A stretch of DNA of 64,000 nucleotides from positions 682,001 through 746,000 of the forward strand of contig NZ_CBDEGB010000001.1 of the NCBI RefSeq assembly GCF_965237655.1, in the 5' to 3' direction. The position numbers and the translations under genes were made by a program. Below are positions 44,815 through 52,238 of this stretch, in pieces. Each line of letters begins with the position of its first letter. Positions within the stretch are counted from its first letter, which is position 1. Source of the stretch: Poriferisodalis sp965237655 (lineage in GTDB: Bacteria; Actinomycetota; Acidimicrobiia; Acidimicrobiales; Poriferisodalaceae). The notes beneath the pieces were generated by a model that searched no databases, was not told the origin of the DNA, and saw only the letters and a program-made list of their open reading frames with translations.

Positions 44815-46434
44815 ATGGCCAAGATGATCACGTTCGACGACGAGGCCCGCCGCGGGCTCGAATCGGGCATGAACCAGCTCGCCGACGCAGTGCGCGTCAC
44901 GTTGGGCCCCAAGGGTCGCAACGTCGTGCTGGACAAGAAGTGGGGTGCACCCACGATCACCAATGACGGCGTGTCGATCGCCAAGGACATCGAGTTGGAA
45001 GACCCGGTGGAGCGCATCGGGGCCGAGCTCGTCAAAGAAGTCGCCAAGAAGACCGACGACGTTGCGGGCGACGGCACCACCACAGCCACCGTGTTGGCGT
45101 GGACGATGGTGCGCGACGGCCTGCGCAACGTGACTGCGGGTGCCAACCCGATGGCCGTCAAGCGAGGCATCGAGGCCGGCGTCGACGCCGCAGTGGGTGC
45201 CATCACCGACATGGCGATCAGCGTCACCGATTCGAAGACCCATGTCGCCCAGGTGGCGGCAATCTCTGCCGCCGACAGCGACATCGGCCAGCTGATCAGC
45301 GATGCGTTCGACAAGGTCGGCAAGGACGGTGTGATCACCGTTGAGGAGTCGCAGACGTTCGGCCTCGAGATGGATCTCGTCGAGGGCATGCGCTTCGACA
45401 AGGGCTACATCTCGCCGTACTTCGTCACCGATCCCGACACGCAGGAAGCCGTGCTCGAGGACGCGAACATCCTGTTCATGCAGGGCAAGATCTCGGCAGT
45501 CCGTGACGTGCTGCCGGTGCTCGAGAAGGTGACCCAGGCAGGCAAGCCGCTCGTCATCATCGCCGAGGACGTCGAGGGCGAGGCCCTCGCCACGCTCGTG
45601 GTGAACAAGATCCGCGGCACGATCCGCTCGGTGGCTGTGAAGGCTCCCGGATTCGGCGACCGCCGCAAGGCCATGCTGGCCGACATGGCGATTCTGACCG
45701 GTGGCCAGGTCATCAGCGAGGACGTGGGTCTCAAGCTCGAGAACACCACGCTCGACCTGCTGGGCACCGCCCGCCGAGTGGTCGTCTCCAAGGACGAGAC
45801 GACCATCATCGAGGGTGCCGGTGACGAGTCCGAGGTACGGGGTCGGATCGAGCAGATCAAGAACGAGGTCGAGAACACCGACTCGGACTACGACCGCGAG
45901 AAGCTGCAGGAGCGGCTGGCGAAGCTGTCCGGCGGCGTCGCAGTGCTGCGCGTCGGTGCGGCCACCGAGGTCGAGCTGAAGGAGAAGAAGCACCGCATCG
46001 AGGACGCGGTCAGCACCACCAAGGCGGCCATCGAGGCCGGCGTGGTGACTGGTGGCGGTGTCGCCCTGGTGCGGGCCGAGTCGGCAGTGCAGGCAGCAGC
46101 GGAAGCCCTGGATGGTGACGAGGCCACCGGTGCCCGGCTGGTCCAGCGTGCGCTGGCGGGACCGCTGAAGCAGATCGCCGAGAACGCCGGTCTTGAGGGC
46201 GGCGTGGTGGTCAGCCGGGTCCGTGAGCTTGAGGGCCCGATGGGTCTCAATGCTGCTACCGGTGAGTACGAGGACTTGGTCGGGGCCGGCGTCATCGATG
46301 CCGCCAAGGTGACGCTGTCGGCGCTGCAGAACGCGGCTTCGATCGCCGCACTGTTCCTCACCACCGAGGCAGTCATCTGCGAGGAGCCCGATTCCGGTGG
46401 CGCCGGCGGCGGCATGCCGGACATGGACTTCTAG
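44815..46434 (+). CDS. groEL: 60 kDa chaperonin GroEL, without adjacent groES
   Basis: A 539-residue chaperonin. N-terminal ARRGLESGMNQLADAVRVTLGPKGRNVVLDKKWGAP and VAGDGTTTATVLA contain the ATP site with the catalytic Asp. LEGG-type AAVEEGVV equivalent here reads AAIEAGVVTGGGVALV. The C-terminal tail is GGAGGGMPDMDF, a Met/Gly tail of the folding-chamber type. Actinobacteria often have two groEL genes, one alone and one with groES; this is a lone copy yet carries CIRCE. A hairpin follows the stop. AGGAGCC precedes the ATG. Confidence 0.97.
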   Translation: MAKMITFDDEARRGLESGMNQLADAVRVTLGPKGRNVVLDKKWGAPTITNDGVSIAKDIELEDPVERIGAELVKEVAKKTDDVAGDGTTTATVLAWTMVRDGLRNVTAGANPMAVKRGIEAGVDAAVGAITDMAISVTDSKTHVAQVAAISAADSDIGQLISDAFDKVGKDGVITVEESQTFGLEMDLVEGMRFDKGYISPYFVTDPDTQEAVLEDANILFMQGKISAVRDVLPVLEKVTQAGKPLVIIAEDVEGEALATLVVNKIRGTIRSVAVKAPGFGDRRKAMLADMAILTGGQVISEDVGLKLENTTLDLLGTARRVVVSKDETTIIEGAGDESEVRGRIEQIKNEVENTDSDYDREKLQERLAKLSGGVAVLRVGAATEVELKEKKHRIEDAVSTTKAAIEAGVVTGGGVALVRAESAVQAAAEALDGDEATGARLVQRALAGPLKQIAENAGLEGGVVVSRVRELEGPMGLNAATGEYEDLVGAGVIDAAKVTLSALQNAASIAALFLTTEAVICEEPDSGGAGGGMPDMDF

Positions 46435-46472
46435 CAGGAGCCTGTACAGACCACCAGAACAGCCCAACCCAA

Positions 46473-46506
46473 CGAATCGGCCCGGGCCAACGCCCGGGCC
46501 GGTTCG
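46473..46506 (+). terminator. Hairpin terminator after groEL
   Basis: CGAATCGGCCCGGGC and GCCCGGGCCGGTTCG form a 15-bp stem (one G-T pair) with a 4-nt loop CAAC, 39 bp after the stop. No T-run, but a strong isolated stem between groEL and a low-GC promoter region. Confidence 0.72.
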
Positions 46507-46547
46507 CGTCCAGATCGCCGTCGCTAAACCTCTGATATCTTTTTTGT

Positions 46548-46754
46548 ATGGCGAAGACATCTGTTGAGGTCGATCGAGATATCGCAGCGCGGGCAGCGGA
46601 GATTCTGGGGACGACGACCCTGCGAGAGACCATCGATGCGTCGCTGCGCGAGATTGTGAACGCGAAGCGCCGTCTTGAGCTTGTCGGACTGCTCGCCGAG
46701 CCCGACCGCTTCGACTTTGCTGCCGCAGAGGAGGCCTGGGGCGGGGACAGCTGA
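46548..46754 (+). CDS. vapB: VapB-type antitoxin, 68 residues
   Basis: A ribbon-helix-helix antitoxin. KTSVEVDRDIAARAAEIL gives the DNA-binding strand and first helix, and TTLRETIDASLREIVNAKRRLE the second helix. The acidic C-terminus (FDFAAAEEAWGGDS) is the usual toxin-binding tail. Preceded by an AT-rich stretch (GATATCTTTTTTGTATG) unusual for this DNA, likely promoter and operator with GATATC as a palindrome core. One base separates it from the toxin gene. Confidence 0.87.
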   Translation: MAKTSVEVDRDIAARAAEILGTTTLRETIDASLREIVNAKRRLELVGLLAEPDRFDFAAAEEAWGGDS

Positions 46755-46755
46755 G

Positions 46756-47175
46756 GTGGCCCGCGCCACCCATCTTGCGGACACCAGCGCCTTCGCACGC
46801 TTGCGTCAACCCCATGTGCGTGCGGCGGCCGCTCCCTTGATTGCGTCAGGGCGAGTCGCGCTGTGCGCACCGGTGATCTATGAGTTGGGCTTCAGTGCTC
46901 GCAATGCCGCGGATCACGATGAGATCACGAACCGGATAGACGCCTTCGAATTGGCCCAGACCACCGAGGGCGACTTCGGGCGTGCGCTCGACATCCAGCG
47001 GCGCCTGGTACGCCGAGGACATCACCGGGCCGTCTCATTGGTCGACGCGCTGGCGGCGGCAGTTGCCGAGAACTGTGGCCTCATCGTTCTCCACTACGAC
47101 GCCGACTTCGATCTCATCGCCGACATCACTGGCCAACCCACCGAGTGGATCGTCGAACGCGGCACCGCCAACTGA
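46756..47175 (+). CDS. vapC: VapC-type PIN toxin
   Basis: A 139-residue PIN-domain nuclease. The acidic quartet is visible: LADTSAFARL, VIYELGFSA, SLVDALAAAVAE and HYDADFDLIA. The GTG at 46756 is the proper start; the longer frame runs through the antitoxin. Forms a complete type II toxin-antitoxin pair with the preceding gene, third such locus in this window. Its PIN family differs from both loci at 2-3 kb. Confidence 0.88.
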   Translation: MARATHLADTSAFARLRQPHVRAAAAPLIASGRVALCAPVIYELGFSARNAADHDEITNRIDAFELAQTTEGDFGRALDIQRRLVRRGHHRAVSLVDALAAAVAENCGLIVLHYDADFDLIADITGQPTEWIVERGTAN

Positions 47176-47233
47176 GGCGCCACCGCGCTCAGCTTGGACT
47201 GAGGGCAGCGGGGGGCGCCGGTACCCTGACCGG

Positions 47234-48082
47234 ATGCGGCGGGGGCGCACGATGCGGGTGCTGGTGGACCGGCTGCGGCAGGGCGAATGGAGGCGTTCGC
47301 CCGATGAGGTCGTGGTGGAGGAACCACTCGAAATCCGCCTCGACGGCCACCTGGTGGCCACCACGATGCGCACGCCGGGCCACGACTACGAACTCGCCGT
47401 CGGGTTTTGTGCAGGCGACGGTCTGCTCGGCGACGCAGCCGTGACCGGGGTGCGCTACTGCGGCGAGGGACCGGCGGCCGAATTCGAATACAACATGGTG
47501 ACCGTCGAGACCGGCGGCAAGGCACCAGTGCCCACGCCTCGCCTCGGCAATGTCAGCGCCGCCTGCGGAATCTGCGGCAGCACCACCATCACCGACATGG
47601 CCGCACGCTTGGGCCCGCTGGCAGGCATACGTCAATTCAGCGTCGATGCGGTTCACGCAGCCCTGGCCGCAGTTCCCGCGACCCAAGAGATGTTCGGCCG
47701 CACCGGCGGGTTGCACGCAGCCGCGACCTTCGACACCAACGGCCGCATTGACATCGTGCGGGAGGACATCGGGCGACACAACGCCGTCGACAAGGTGATC
47801 GGCAGGCGCCTGCTCGACGGGCGCGATGACGCAGCTGCCACGGCACTGTTCGTGAGCGGCCGCGCCAGCTTCGAGATGGTGCAAAAGGCCTGGGCGGCGG
47901 GAATCGGCACCCTCGTTGCGGTCAGCGCCCCCAGTTCGCTCGCCATCGAGGCGTCCCGGGCGGCGGCTATCACGTTGGCGGGTTTCGCACGCGGCGACGA
48001 ACTCAACGTCTACTGCGGCAGCTTGGCGGGGATTCCAGAGCGCCTCGGCGAGTCCCCCGCAAACGCTGAAGTTCATTCATAG
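47234..48082 (+). CDS. fdhD: Formate dehydrogenase accessory sulfurtransferase FdhD
   Basis: A 282-residue protein that passes sulfur from IscS to the molybdenum cofactor of formate dehydrogenase. DEVVVEEPLEIRLDG is the opening, TPGHDYELAVGFCAGDGLL the first signature, and ACGICGS holds the CxxC cysteines. GGLHAAATFDTNGRIDIVREDIGRHNAVDKVIG and VSGRASFEMVQKAWAAGI are also typical. No formate dehydrogenase gene is nearby. ATG 47234 or 47252 are both possible starts. Confidence 0.94.
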   Translation: MRRGRTMRVLVDRLRQGEWRRSPDEVVVEEPLEIRLDGHLVATTMRTPGHDYELAVGFCAGDGLLGDAAVTGVRYCGEGPAAEFEYNMVTVETGGKAPVPTPRLGNVSAACGICGSTTITDMAARLGPLAGIRQFSVDAVHAALAAVPATQEMFGRTGGLHAAATFDTNGRIDIVREDIGRHNAVDKVIGRRLLDGRDDAAATALFVSGRASFEMVQKAWAAGIGTLVAVSAPSSLAIEASRAAAITLAGFARGDELNVYCGSLAGIPERLGESPANAEVHS

Positions 48083-48091
48083 GCTGCGCGG

Positions 48092-48844
48092 GTGTCGCAG
48101 ATGCCGGAAGTGACGACGTCCGTCGGATGGGGTGTGCTGCACCTGTTCTGCAAGCTCTCACCCGACACGAACACCCGTGCCGTGCTCGCAGCGGTCAAGA
48201 CCGCAGCGAGCGGAGATCACCAAGTGCTCACCGTGGCAGTCCTCGGCCATAAGGCCGACATCGGCTTCATGGCGCTCGGACCCGATCTGTGGCAGCTGCG
48301 CACGCTCCAAACCGACTTGCAGCAGGCCGGAATGGAAGTGGTCGACAGCTACGTGTCCATGACCGAGACCAGTGAGTACGCCCCCGACCTGCCCCCAGAG
48401 ATGAAGACCCCGCGGCTGTACCCGCAACTGCCGCCCGAGGGCAAGCGGGCCTTCTGCTTCTACCCGATGTCCAAACGCCGCAGCGCCGTATCCGAAGGCA
48501 GTGGCAACTGGTACACGCTGCCCTACGACACTCGCCGAGAGCTCATGTACGAACACGGCAAGTCGGGCCGCCAATTCCGTGGCCGCATCCTGCAAGTTGT
48601 GACGGGATCCACCGGAGTGGACGACTTCGAGTGGGGCGTGACGCTGTTCGGCGAGCACCTCGACGACCTCAAAGACGTCGTGTACACGATGCGCTACGAC
48701 GAAGCCAGCGCTGTGTATGCCGAGTTCGGCACGTTCTACACTGGCCTGCTTGCCGACCCCGAGACTGTCCTCGAACGCATCGGTCGTGGCTCTAACCATT
48801 GGGGGGGCCTCGGCGGATCGCAGCCCGTGCAGGGCGCGCCGTAG
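48092..48844 (+). CDS. hemQ: Coproheme decarboxylase HemQ (chlorite-dismutase family)
   Basis: A 250-residue enzyme of the last step of the coproporphyrin-dependent heme pathway of Gram-positive bacteria. The signature FYPMSKRR leads to NWYTLPYDTRRELMYEHGKSG with the catalytic Tyr, then FEWGVTLFGEHLDDLKDVVYTMRYDEASAVYAEFGTFYTG. The family His ligand is probably the one in YEHGKSGR or near it; I did not align it. Fits the hemE and hemG genes at 61-64 kb. GTG start, nine bases after fdhD. Confidence 0.92.
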   Translation: MSQMPEVTTSVGWGVLHLFCKLSPDTNTRAVLAAVKTAASGDHQVLTVAVLGHKADIGFMALGPDLWQLRTLQTDLQQAGMEVVDSYVSMTETSEYAPDLPPEMKTPRLYPQLPPEGKRAFCFYPMSKRRSAVSEGSGNWYTLPYDTRRELMYEHGKSGRQFRGRILQVVTGSTGVDDFEWGVTLFGEHLDDLKDVVYTMRYDEASAVYAEFGTFYTGLLADPETVLERIGRGSNHWGGLGGSQPVQGAP

Positions 48845-48915
48845 CCTGTTCGCGTGCCCGTGCAACGCCCGTGAGGAGCCGGCGATGCTTCGGTCGTGAC
48901 TGAATTGAGGCCGCC

Positions 48916-50781
48916 ATGTCCGACTATTCCGCTCCCATCGACGACATGCTCTTCGTGCTCGAGCATGTGGCCGGTCTGGAAGGTCTGGCCGCCCACGAAC
49001 GCTTCGCGCATGCCGACTTGGAGACCGCAGGCGCAGTCCTGGATGAAGCCGGCCGCTTCATGTCCGCCGAGCTGGCGCCGCTCAACGTGACCGGCGACCA
49101 GCAGGGGCTGAACTTCGACGACGGCGTCATCACTCATCCGCCCGGCTTCGCAGAGGCCTACCGCAAATTCGTCGGCGCCGGCTGGAACGGCATGGCCTTC
49201 GATGCCGATTTCGGCGGCGGTGGGATGCCCTGGTGCGTGGGACTCGCCGTCCAGGAGATGCTGATCGCGGCCAACATGGCATTCAGCCTGTGCCCGCTGT
49301 TGACTCAGGGCGCCATCGACGCCCTGACCCACCACGCCGATGAAACCCTGCAGCAGACCTTCCTGCCCAGGATGATCAGCGGCGAATGGTCCGGCACCAT
49401 GAACCTGACCGAGCCGCACGCCGGCTCCGACGTGGGAGCCCTCACGAGCCGGGCCGTCCCGCAGCCCGACGGCAGCTACCTCATCACCGGCACGAAGATC
49501 TTCATCACCTACGGCGAGCACGAGCTGGCCTCCAACATCCTCCACCTTGTGCTGGCACGCACGCCGGACTCACCTCCGGGCACCCGCGGCATCAGCCTGT
49601 TCCTGGTTCCCAAGTACCTCGTCAACCCCGACGGCTCGCTCGGGCGGCGCAACGACCTGCGCGCGGTGTCCACCGAGCACAAGATCGGCATACATGCCAG
49701 CCCGACCTGCGTGATGTCCTACGGCGACGACGAGGGTGCTGTCGGCTATCTCGTCGGCCCCCCCAACGGCGGCATGCGCGCCATGTTCACGATGATGAAC
49801 AACGCTCGCCTCTCGGTGGGCCTGCAGGGCCTGGCGCTCACCGAGCGGGCGTACCAGCAGGCACGGGAATATGCGCTGGCCCGCAAGCAGGGGCGGGCGA
49901 TCGGCGCCGAGCTGCCTCCAGGCGAATCGTCTCCGATCGTCGACCATGCCGATGTGCGGCGCATGCTGCTGACGATGCGCGCCAACGCCGAGGCCATGCG
50001 GTGCGTGATGTACCTGAACGCCGCGGCGATCGATCGCTCGATCGTGGCGACCGATCCGGACGAGCGCCAACGGGCTGATGACCTCGCGGCGATCCTGACG
50101 CCGATCAGCAAGGGCTGGGGCACTGACCTGGGCGTCGAGATGACCTCGCTCGGCGTGCAGGTGCACGGTGGCATGGGCTACATCGAGGAAACCGGCGCTG
50201 CACAGCATTGGCGCGACAGCCGGATCGCCCCGATCTACGAGGGCACCAACGGCATCCAGGCCGCGGACTTGGCATTCCGCAAGCTGCCGCTTGGAGGCGG
50301 CGAGGCCGTGGCACGCCTGATCGGCGACATGGGGGCGACCGCCGGCGAGTTGGGCGCCAGTGACGACGCCCATCTGGCCGCCATTGGGGCCGCACTCGGC
50401 GATGGCGTGGCTGCGATGGGCGACGCAGCCATGTGGCTGGGCGGTCAGCTCTCCGCGGCGCCCAACGATGTCGCTGCCGGCTCGACGCCGTTCATGCGCC
50501 TGGCCGGCGTGGTGGTGGGCGGCTGGCTGCTGGCTCGAAGCGCGCAGTCTGCAGCGGGCCTCCTGCAGGCTCAAGGGCTGACGGCTGAGCAGGCTCGGGA
50601 CGCTGCGCCAGGGGGGTCAACCCCAGGATCAGACAGCTCCGCATCGCCGCAGTTCCTGGCCGACAAGATCACCACCGCTCGCTTCTACGCCGACCAGATC
50701 CTGCCGACTGCTCGCGGCCTGGTGCCCGCCGTGACCGGCGGTGCCGATCTCTTCTTCGCCATACCCGCCGAGCGGCTCTAA
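48916..50781 (+). CDS. Large acyl-CoA dehydrogenase (FadE5/DmdC-like)
   Basis: A 621-residue member of the long acyl-CoA dehydrogenase branch that has an extra N-terminal segment and a C-terminal extension. MNLTEPHAGSDVGALTSRAV is the flavin/substrate signature. GTKIFITYGEH follows, and YIEETGAAQHWRDSRIAPIYEGTNGIQAADLAFRKL carries the C-terminal motif including the Glu-containing YEGTNG. This branch includes FadE5 and the methylmercaptopropionyl-CoA dehydrogenase DmdC; the substrate cannot be chosen. A Pro/Ser-rich loop (GGSTPGSDSS) near the end is variable. Confidence 0.9.
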   Translation: MSDYSAPIDDMLFVLEHVAGLEGLAAHERFAHADLETAGAVLDEAGRFMSAELAPLNVTGDQQGLNFDDGVITHPPGFAEAYRKFVGAGWNGMAFDADFGGGGMPWCVGLAVQEMLIAANMAFSLCPLLTQGAIDALTHHADETLQQTFLPRMISGEWSGTMNLTEPHAGSDVGALTSRAVPQPDGSYLITGTKIFITYGEHELASNILHLVLARTPDSPPGTRGISLFLVPKYLVNPDGSLGRRNDLRAVSTEHKIGIHASPTCVMSYGDDEGAVGYLVGPPNGGMRAMFTMMNNARLSVGLQGLALTERAYQQAREYALARKQGRAIGAELPPGESSPIVDHADVRRMLLTMRANAEAMRCVMYLNAAAIDRSIVATDPDERQRADDLAAILTPISKGWGTDLGVEMTSLGVQVHGGMGYIEETGAAQHWRDSRIAPIYEGTNGIQAADLAFRKLPLGGGEAVARLIGDMGATAGELGASDDAHLAAIGAALGDGVAAMGDAAMWLGGQLSAAPNDVAAGSTPFMRLAGVVVGGWLLARSAQSAAGLLQAQGLTAEQARDAAPGGSTPGSDSSASPQFLADKITTARFYADQILPTARGLVPAVTGGADLFFAIPAERL

Positions 50782-50832
50782 GCAGAGGAGATCCCGCGTG
50801 AATGACCGTGGCCGAGGACTGGGAGCGACGAC

Positions 50833-51723
50833 ATGGCCGGGTCGCATGCTGACGGGGGGCTGAGCGTGCAGGACGCCCCGGCGTCGGCCGAAGCCTCCAT
50901 CGGCCGGCTGCGTGCCTTCTTCAAACAGTCGGGACCAGTGGTCGTGGCCTTTAGCGGCGGCGTCGATTCGGCGCTGGTGGCCTGGGCGGCCAACGACGTT
51001 CTCGGAGACGATGCGCTCTGCGTGACGGCGGTCTCGGCGAGCCTCGCGAGCGATGAGGCTGGGGACTGCGCGGCACTGGCCGCTGAGTGGGGACTCGCGT
51101 GGCAGACCGTCGAGACCGACGAAATGGCACGCGCTGCGTATCGCGCCAATGACGCAGACCGCTGTTTCCATTGCAAGTCAGCCCTCATGGACCAGCTCGA
51201 GCCCCTGGCATCGGAACGGGACGCGGTGGTGGTGCTCGGCGTCAACCTCGACGATCTGGGAGATCACCGGCCGGGCCAGCACGCGGCGCGTGAACGAGGA
51301 GCGCGATTCCCGCTCGTCGAAGCCGGTTTCGCCAAGGTCGACGTCCGGCGTGTCAGTGCCGAATTGGGTTTGCGCACTTGGGACAAGCCCGCTGCCGCAT
51401 GCCTGGCCTCTCGGGTGCCCTACGGCACGCAGGTGACGGTGCCGCTGCTGGCGCGGCTCGATCGGGCCGAGGCAACGTTGCGCCGGCTGGGCTTCCGCCA
51501 GCTGCGAGTCCGCGACTACGGCGACACGGCACGCATCGAACTGCCGCTCGACGATCTTGCCGAGGCGATCCGCCAGCGTGAAGCCCTGGTGGAGGCGGTG
51601 CGCGCCGTCGGTTATCGCTACGTCACGCTTGACCTGGAGGGCTTTCGCTCGGGCAATCTCAACAACGCGCTGGCGAGCGGCATCTCGCCCAACTCTGCCG
51701 CCTCGGCCCCAGAGGCCGACTGA
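50833..51723 (+). CDS. larE: ATP-dependent sacrificial sulfur transferase LarE
   Basis: A 296-residue PP-loop enzyme that inserts sulfur into the nickel-pincer cofactor precursor. VVAFSGGVDSALVAWAA is the P-loop. CFHCKSALM is the conserved Cys pair region, and DKPAAACLASRVPYG contains the Cys that would be sacrificed as sulfur donor. GVNLDDLGDHRPGQHAA is also typical. LarB and LarC, and a nickel racemase, are not in the window. Some LarE relatives lack the sacrificial Cys; this one has it. Overlaps the next gene by one base. Confidence 0.9.
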   Translation: MAGSHADGGLSVQDAPASAEASIGRLRAFFKQSGPVVVAFSGGVDSALVAWAANDVLGDDALCVTAVSASLASDEAGDCAALAAEWGLAWQTVETDEMARAAYRANDADRCFHCKSALMDQLEPLASERDAVVVLGVNLDDLGDHRPGQHAARERGARFPLVEAGFAKVDVRRVSAELGLRTWDKPAAACLASRVPYGTQVTVPLLARLDRAEATLRRLGFRQLRVRDYGDTARIELPLDDLAEAIRQREALVEAVRAVGYRYVTLDLEGFRSGNLNNALASGISPNSAASAPEAD

Positions 51724-52238
51724 TGAGCGCAGCCGGGACCGGTGCCGAGGCCCCGGCGGTGCCGCCCGACATTTCCGTGCCCGGGTCAGTAGAGGAAGCC
51801 GCAGAGCTATTGGCCGATCTCGCCATCGCCGCATTGCCCGGCTGGGTCGAGCGATGCGTGGCCGATGCCTGCGAGCGCGGGGGTGTTGGCGCTGTGGAAC
51901 TCAGCGGACCGGCGCGTGCCGCTGGTCTGCAGTGCGCAGCCGAGACTGGCCCTGCGCTGCGCGATCTGCTGGCAACCGATGTCGACGCGCAGACATCCAC
52001 GCCGTTGAGCGTGCTGCGCGCTGCAGTGCGATTCCCGACTCAGGTGCTCGCGGACGGCGGCGTGCCCGAGCCCGACCGGGACGACTTCGATGCGTCCCGT
52101 TTCCCCGACGATCCCTACGGTTTGACACCGGCGTCGTTCGCCGACATCGATCCGGGGCTGGGACCGATCGGCATCGGGTGGGGAGCAGCGAAGGCATACG
52201 AGGTGCTGCAGCGTCGGCGCGCGGAGGGACAACGATGA
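51723..52238 (+). CDS. Conserved-context hypothetical protein between larE and glnD
   Basis: A 171-residue cytoplasmic protein I do not recognise. A disordered Ala/Pro-rich start is followed by an acidic helix (SVEEAAELLADLAIAAL), a central region with Cys pairs not arranged as a metal site, and a C-terminal block PDDPYGLTPASFADIDPGLGPIGIGWGAAKAYEVL that looks like a folded conserved core. Overlaps larE by one base and glnD by four (ATGA), so the three are co-translated. The tight coupling to glnD suggests a link with it or with nitrogen control, without proof. Confidence 0.7.
   Translation: MSAAGTGAEAPAVPPDISVPGSVEEAAELLADLAIAALPGWVERCVADACERGGVGAVELSGPARAAGLQCAAETGPALRDLLATDVDAQTSTPLSVLRAAVRFPTQVLADGGVPEPDRDDFDASRFPDDPYGLTPASFADIDPGLGPIGIGWGAAKAYEVLQRRRAEGQR

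Noticed and set aside
44779..46815. 678-codon open frame antisense to groEL and vapB
   Set aside because: Shadow of the GroEL codon pattern; crosses the terminator and two genes.
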